DNA of 64,000 nucleotides from positions 156,807 to 220,806 of the forward strand of contig NZ_KE387164.1 of the NCBI RefSeq assembly GCF_000430545.1. Reading direction: 5' to 3'. Shown one piece after another: positions 61,728-64,000 of this stretch (within the stretch, counting starts at the first letter, position 1; the number at the start of each line of letters is the position of its first letter). Origin of the DNA: Tenacibaculum ovolyticum DSM 18103 (GTDB taxonomy: Bacteria; Bacteroidota; Bacteroidia; Flavobacteriales; Flavobacteriaceae). The position numbers were made by a program, and so were the translations under genes. The notes under the pieces are model-generated. The model ran no database searches. It had not been told where the DNA came from and saw only the letters and a program-made list of their open reading frames with translations.

Positions 61728-64000
61728 TTAAAATCTATAATTTATATTTAAGAAGTAGGTTGCGCCTCTACCGTACCAGTATTTAGTTCCGAAATTGGGA
61801 GTTCCATTTACTTGATCTTTACTTTCTAATTTATAGTTTGCAGTTCTTCCTTGTTCGTAGCCTCCTGTTTTATATTTTTCATTAAGTATATTATTTAAAC
61901 TCGCAAAGAATCCGATGTATTTGCCTTTACCAATGTTCCAAGTTTTTCCTCCAATAGCATTTAAGGTGAAATAGTCATCAAATCTTTCTTGTGAAAGTAA
62001 TTCTCTTGCTATGTCAGGATTAAAATTTGGAAAAAATTGACCATCATCAGAAACAAAAGAAGTAGTTCTTTTTATTATTGAAGGAGATACATAGATGTTA
62101 CCTAAATAATTAAGTGTCATTCCTATAAACCAGTAGTTAGGGTCTCTGTATTCAAAACCGAAAGAGTAGGCTGTTTGAGGGCCTGAAGCAACTCTGTAAT
62201 TTTTTAGGTTTGCTGTTCCGTAATCTTTAATACCCCTATCATTAAAGCCAGTATTATTAGATTTTGTACTAATCTCAGAAGCTAAAGTTACATTAGGATT
62301 ATTGTTATAAGTGTATTGCCCGATATTGGCAGCTGCTTTTAATTTAAAGCTAGATACTACTTGTGCTTCAATACCTATTTCTGTTCCAAAATGTTTTTTA
62401 TTTATTCCTGTTGTAATTTCCTGAACAAAAAGATTATCAGCTCCAGTAAAGTAAAAAGCAATATTAGTGGCATCTTTAATTGTTGTGTAGTATCCTGATA
62501 ATTTTGCGGTAATAAAAGGTGTTCTTACAATATAGCTAGCATCTAAAGATGTGATTTTTTCATTATTTAAACTACTCACATCTGCTACAGTCAAGTTATT
62601 GAATCTTGAATTTACAAATGAGTTTCGGATAGATGGAGCTTTACTAATATATCCCCCGTTAAAATCTAATAAATGACGCCCTGAAATTTTATAAGTGAAA
62701 CCTGCTTTAATTCCGTAACCAAAGTGCTTTATTTTTTTAGATCTACCAAAAGAGTTTGGTATTGTGGCGTTTGTTGAACTTCCTGGGTAGATACCGTTTT
62801 TATACAAACCTTCTCTTTGGTATGCTTTATTATGAATAGCAGCAGCAGTATAAAAATCTATTTTATTGTATTTAAATTGTAATTGAGTAAAGCCACCATA
62901 AACTTGTGACATTAGTTTGTAATTGTACTTAAATCGATCCCCTTTTTTTACCACTCGATTAGGGGTTCGTAAATCGTTTTGAAGATTGTCATTACCAATA
63001 TCTCCAAATTTATTAATGTCTAAATATCCGCTTGCGCCAAATAAATCTAATACATTGGCAAAGTTTTCAGAATTTAATTTTTTATATTCTAAGTTACCAC
63101 TTAACGTAATATTGTTGGTTAATTCAGCATTTAAATTAGTCGTTACTGTTAATAGTTTATCATCGTTACGATCTTCATAGAGAGCAAACAAAGCGTTGTT
63201 ATTGGTGTTTTCATTTCCAATATATAAATCAAGCCAATTTAACTGTCCGTCATTTTTAAAATTTACGAACGATTTATAGGCATTTGCATGATCTGGCCCA
63301 TAAGAGTTGTTTAAAAAATAATTAGGTAGTTTTCTGTAATAAGTTGGGCTTGGATCGTTACCTCCATTGAAATCAATCCGACTATTACCAGTTTCCCCAA
63401 ACTGATATGCAATTCCTGTATTTAAGGATATTTTACTACTTAATTTCCAATAGTGATTTAGCATAAAAATCGGCTCATTAACTCTTTTAATTCGAGCATT
63501 TCTAATTTTTCCGTTTTGATAGCCCCAATAAGGATTGTATGCTGTTCCTTTTAAATCAAAAACCTCCTGTGTGTTGGCAGCAGATTTTCCTCTGCTATTT
63601 TTAGCTTGAATGGCAGTGAAGTTTAAACTATGTTTTTTGTTAATTTGTTTTTCTAAAGAAGCAAAAATTGAATAAGCATTATATGAAGTTCCTTCAGTAA
63701 AGCCTTCGTTAGCGTGTCTTTTACTTGCCGATACGGTAAATGCCCATCCGTTTTTTAGTAAGCCCGAGCTGTACTTAGCCATTAAACGATGTGAATAACT
63801 TCTATTTGAAGATGCGTAAGAAATGCTAATGCTCTTTTTATAATAAGAAGCACGAGTATTAATGTTTGTAACTCCTAAAATACCACCGAAAGAATAGGCT
63901 GAAGGAGATAATCCGCTGCTAAAATCTTGATTTCTTAATACACTATTTAAACCACCCCAATTGCTCCACTGCGGACGACCGTTGTAGTGTTTATTCATTT
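61728..64000 (-). CDS. TonB-dependent receptor, 5' end beyond the window
   Basis: At least 756 residues of a large TonB-dependent receptor barrel are present, ending in GRGATYFLNINYRF with the C-terminal Phe. The signal peptide, the carboxypeptidase-like domain and most of the plug are missing because the gene runs past position 64000; the Met codon at 63998 is internal. It reads into the DUF5689 lipoprotein gene with a 10-base gap, in the manner of receptor/surface-lipoprotein pairs of Bacteroidota. Ligand unknown. Confidence 0.88.
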   Translation of the reverse strand, partial: MNKHYNGRPQWSNWGGLNSVLRNQDFSSGLSPSAYSFGGILGVTNINTRASYYKKSISISYASSNRSYSHRLMAKYSSGLLKNGWAFTVSASKRHANEGFTEGTSYNAYSIFASLEKQINKKHSLNFTAIQAKNSRGKSAANTQEVFDLKGTAYNPYWGYQNGKIRNARIKRVNEPIFMLNHYWKLSSKISLNTGIAYQFGETGNSRIDFNGGNDPSPTYYRKLPNYFLNNSYGPDHANAYKSFVNFKNDGQLNWLDLYIGNENTNNNALFALYEDRNDDKLLTVTTNLNAELTNNITLSGNLEYKKLNSENFANVLDLFGASGYLDINKFGDIGNDNLQNDLRTPNRVVKKGDRFKYNYKLMSQVYGGFTQLQFKYNKIDFYTAAAIHNKAYQREGLYKNGIYPGSSTNATIPNSFGRSKKIKHFGYGIKAGFTYKISGRHLLDFNGGYISKAPSIRNSFVNSRFNNLTVADVSSLNNEKITSLDASYIVRTPFITAKLSGYYTTIKDATNIAFYFTGADNLFVQEITTGINKKHFGTEIGIEAQVVSSFKLKAAANIGQYTYNNNPNVTLASEISTKSNNTGFNDRGIKDYGTANLKNYRVASGPQTAYSFGFEYRDPNYWFIGMTLNYLGNIYVSPSIIKRTTSFVSDDGQFFPNFNPDIARELLSQERFDDYFTLNAIGGKTWNIGKGKYIGFFASLNNILNEKYKTGGYEQGRTANYKLESKDQVNGTPNFGTKYWYGRGATYFLNINYRF

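Noticed and set aside
1..64000. tRNA, rRNA, CRISPR arrays, riboswitches, prophage
   Set aside because: I looked for cloverleaf-like GC-rich stretches, regularly spaced repeats, integrase or phage structural genes and saw none; a covariance-model search would be needed to exclude small RNAs.

Overview
The window is about 32% GC by eye and reads as a chromosome segment from a marine-type member of the Flavobacteriaceae (Bacteroidota), close to Tenacibaculum or Polaribacter. This rests on the gene order maeB-ruvA-sprA-gcvH-vanZ-tonB, the type IX secretion protein SprA, a T9SS-sorted M28 peptidase, many Bacteroidota-only families (DUF4271, DUF4296, DUF2911, DUF5689), TonB-dependent receptors with carboxypeptidase-like N-termini, the absence of purine-rich ribosome binding sites, and promoters of the TAnnTTTG type. 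I see no rRNA, tRNA, CRISPR array, complete insertion sequence or prophage.

Layout. 1-1640: two tandem stand-alone PAS proteins on the minus strand. 1775-14300: a plus-strand housekeeping block with malic enzyme, RuvA, the giant SprA translocon, GcvH, a VanZ-like protein and two TonB paralogues; the second TonB sits behind a sigma-54-like promoter. 14313-14894: a hexapeptide acyltransferase. 14970-21962: a tightly packed seven-gene minus-strand operon joining an FAD oxidoreductase and a polyferredoxin to a MORN-like protein, two family-2 glycosyltransferases and a multi-spanning GT87-like glycosyltransferase. Upstream and pointing the other way (22107-26005) are an outer-membrane barrel, a GH113-like glycosidase lipoprotein, a second lipoprotein and an Omp85-type protein. 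26010-34490: fatty acid hydroxylase, phosphate transporter, HemD, DUF4271, polyprenyl-phosphate mannose synthase, dihydroorotase, DUF4296 lipoprotein, an epimerase and TyrRS.

34491-44900 is the accessory region. It holds a small Cys-rich protein, a truncated copy of a gene found intact 5.35 kb downstream, and a three-gene toxin module: a surface-type lipoprotein ending in an AHH nuclease domain, an Imm11-like immunity protein and a small lipoprotein. A probable metal-uptake locus follows (BNR/sialidase-like lipoprotein, CNGKC protein, TonB receptor, PepSY protein, DUF2911).

45052-52403 holds a LeuRS with an endonuclease-like DUF559 domain inserted in its editing region, a SemiSWEET, a lipoprotein, a membrane protein, an N-acetyltransferase and a thioesterase. 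A 161-bp MITE-like element with 6-bp target duplications lies at 52416-52576. 52639-57303: a PiT-PhoU phosphate transporter with a phosphate-selective porin, then an LpxH-type phosphoesterase. 57589-64000: the T9SS-sorted M28 peptidase, a DUF5689/lamin-tail lipoprotein and a TonB receptor cut by the window edge.

The strongest candidates for something undescribed are the LeuRS-DUF559 fusion, the lipoprotein-displayed AHH toxin with its immunity gene between two copies of a duplicated gene start, and the redox-plus-glycosyltransferase operon with its divergent outer-membrane partner operon.
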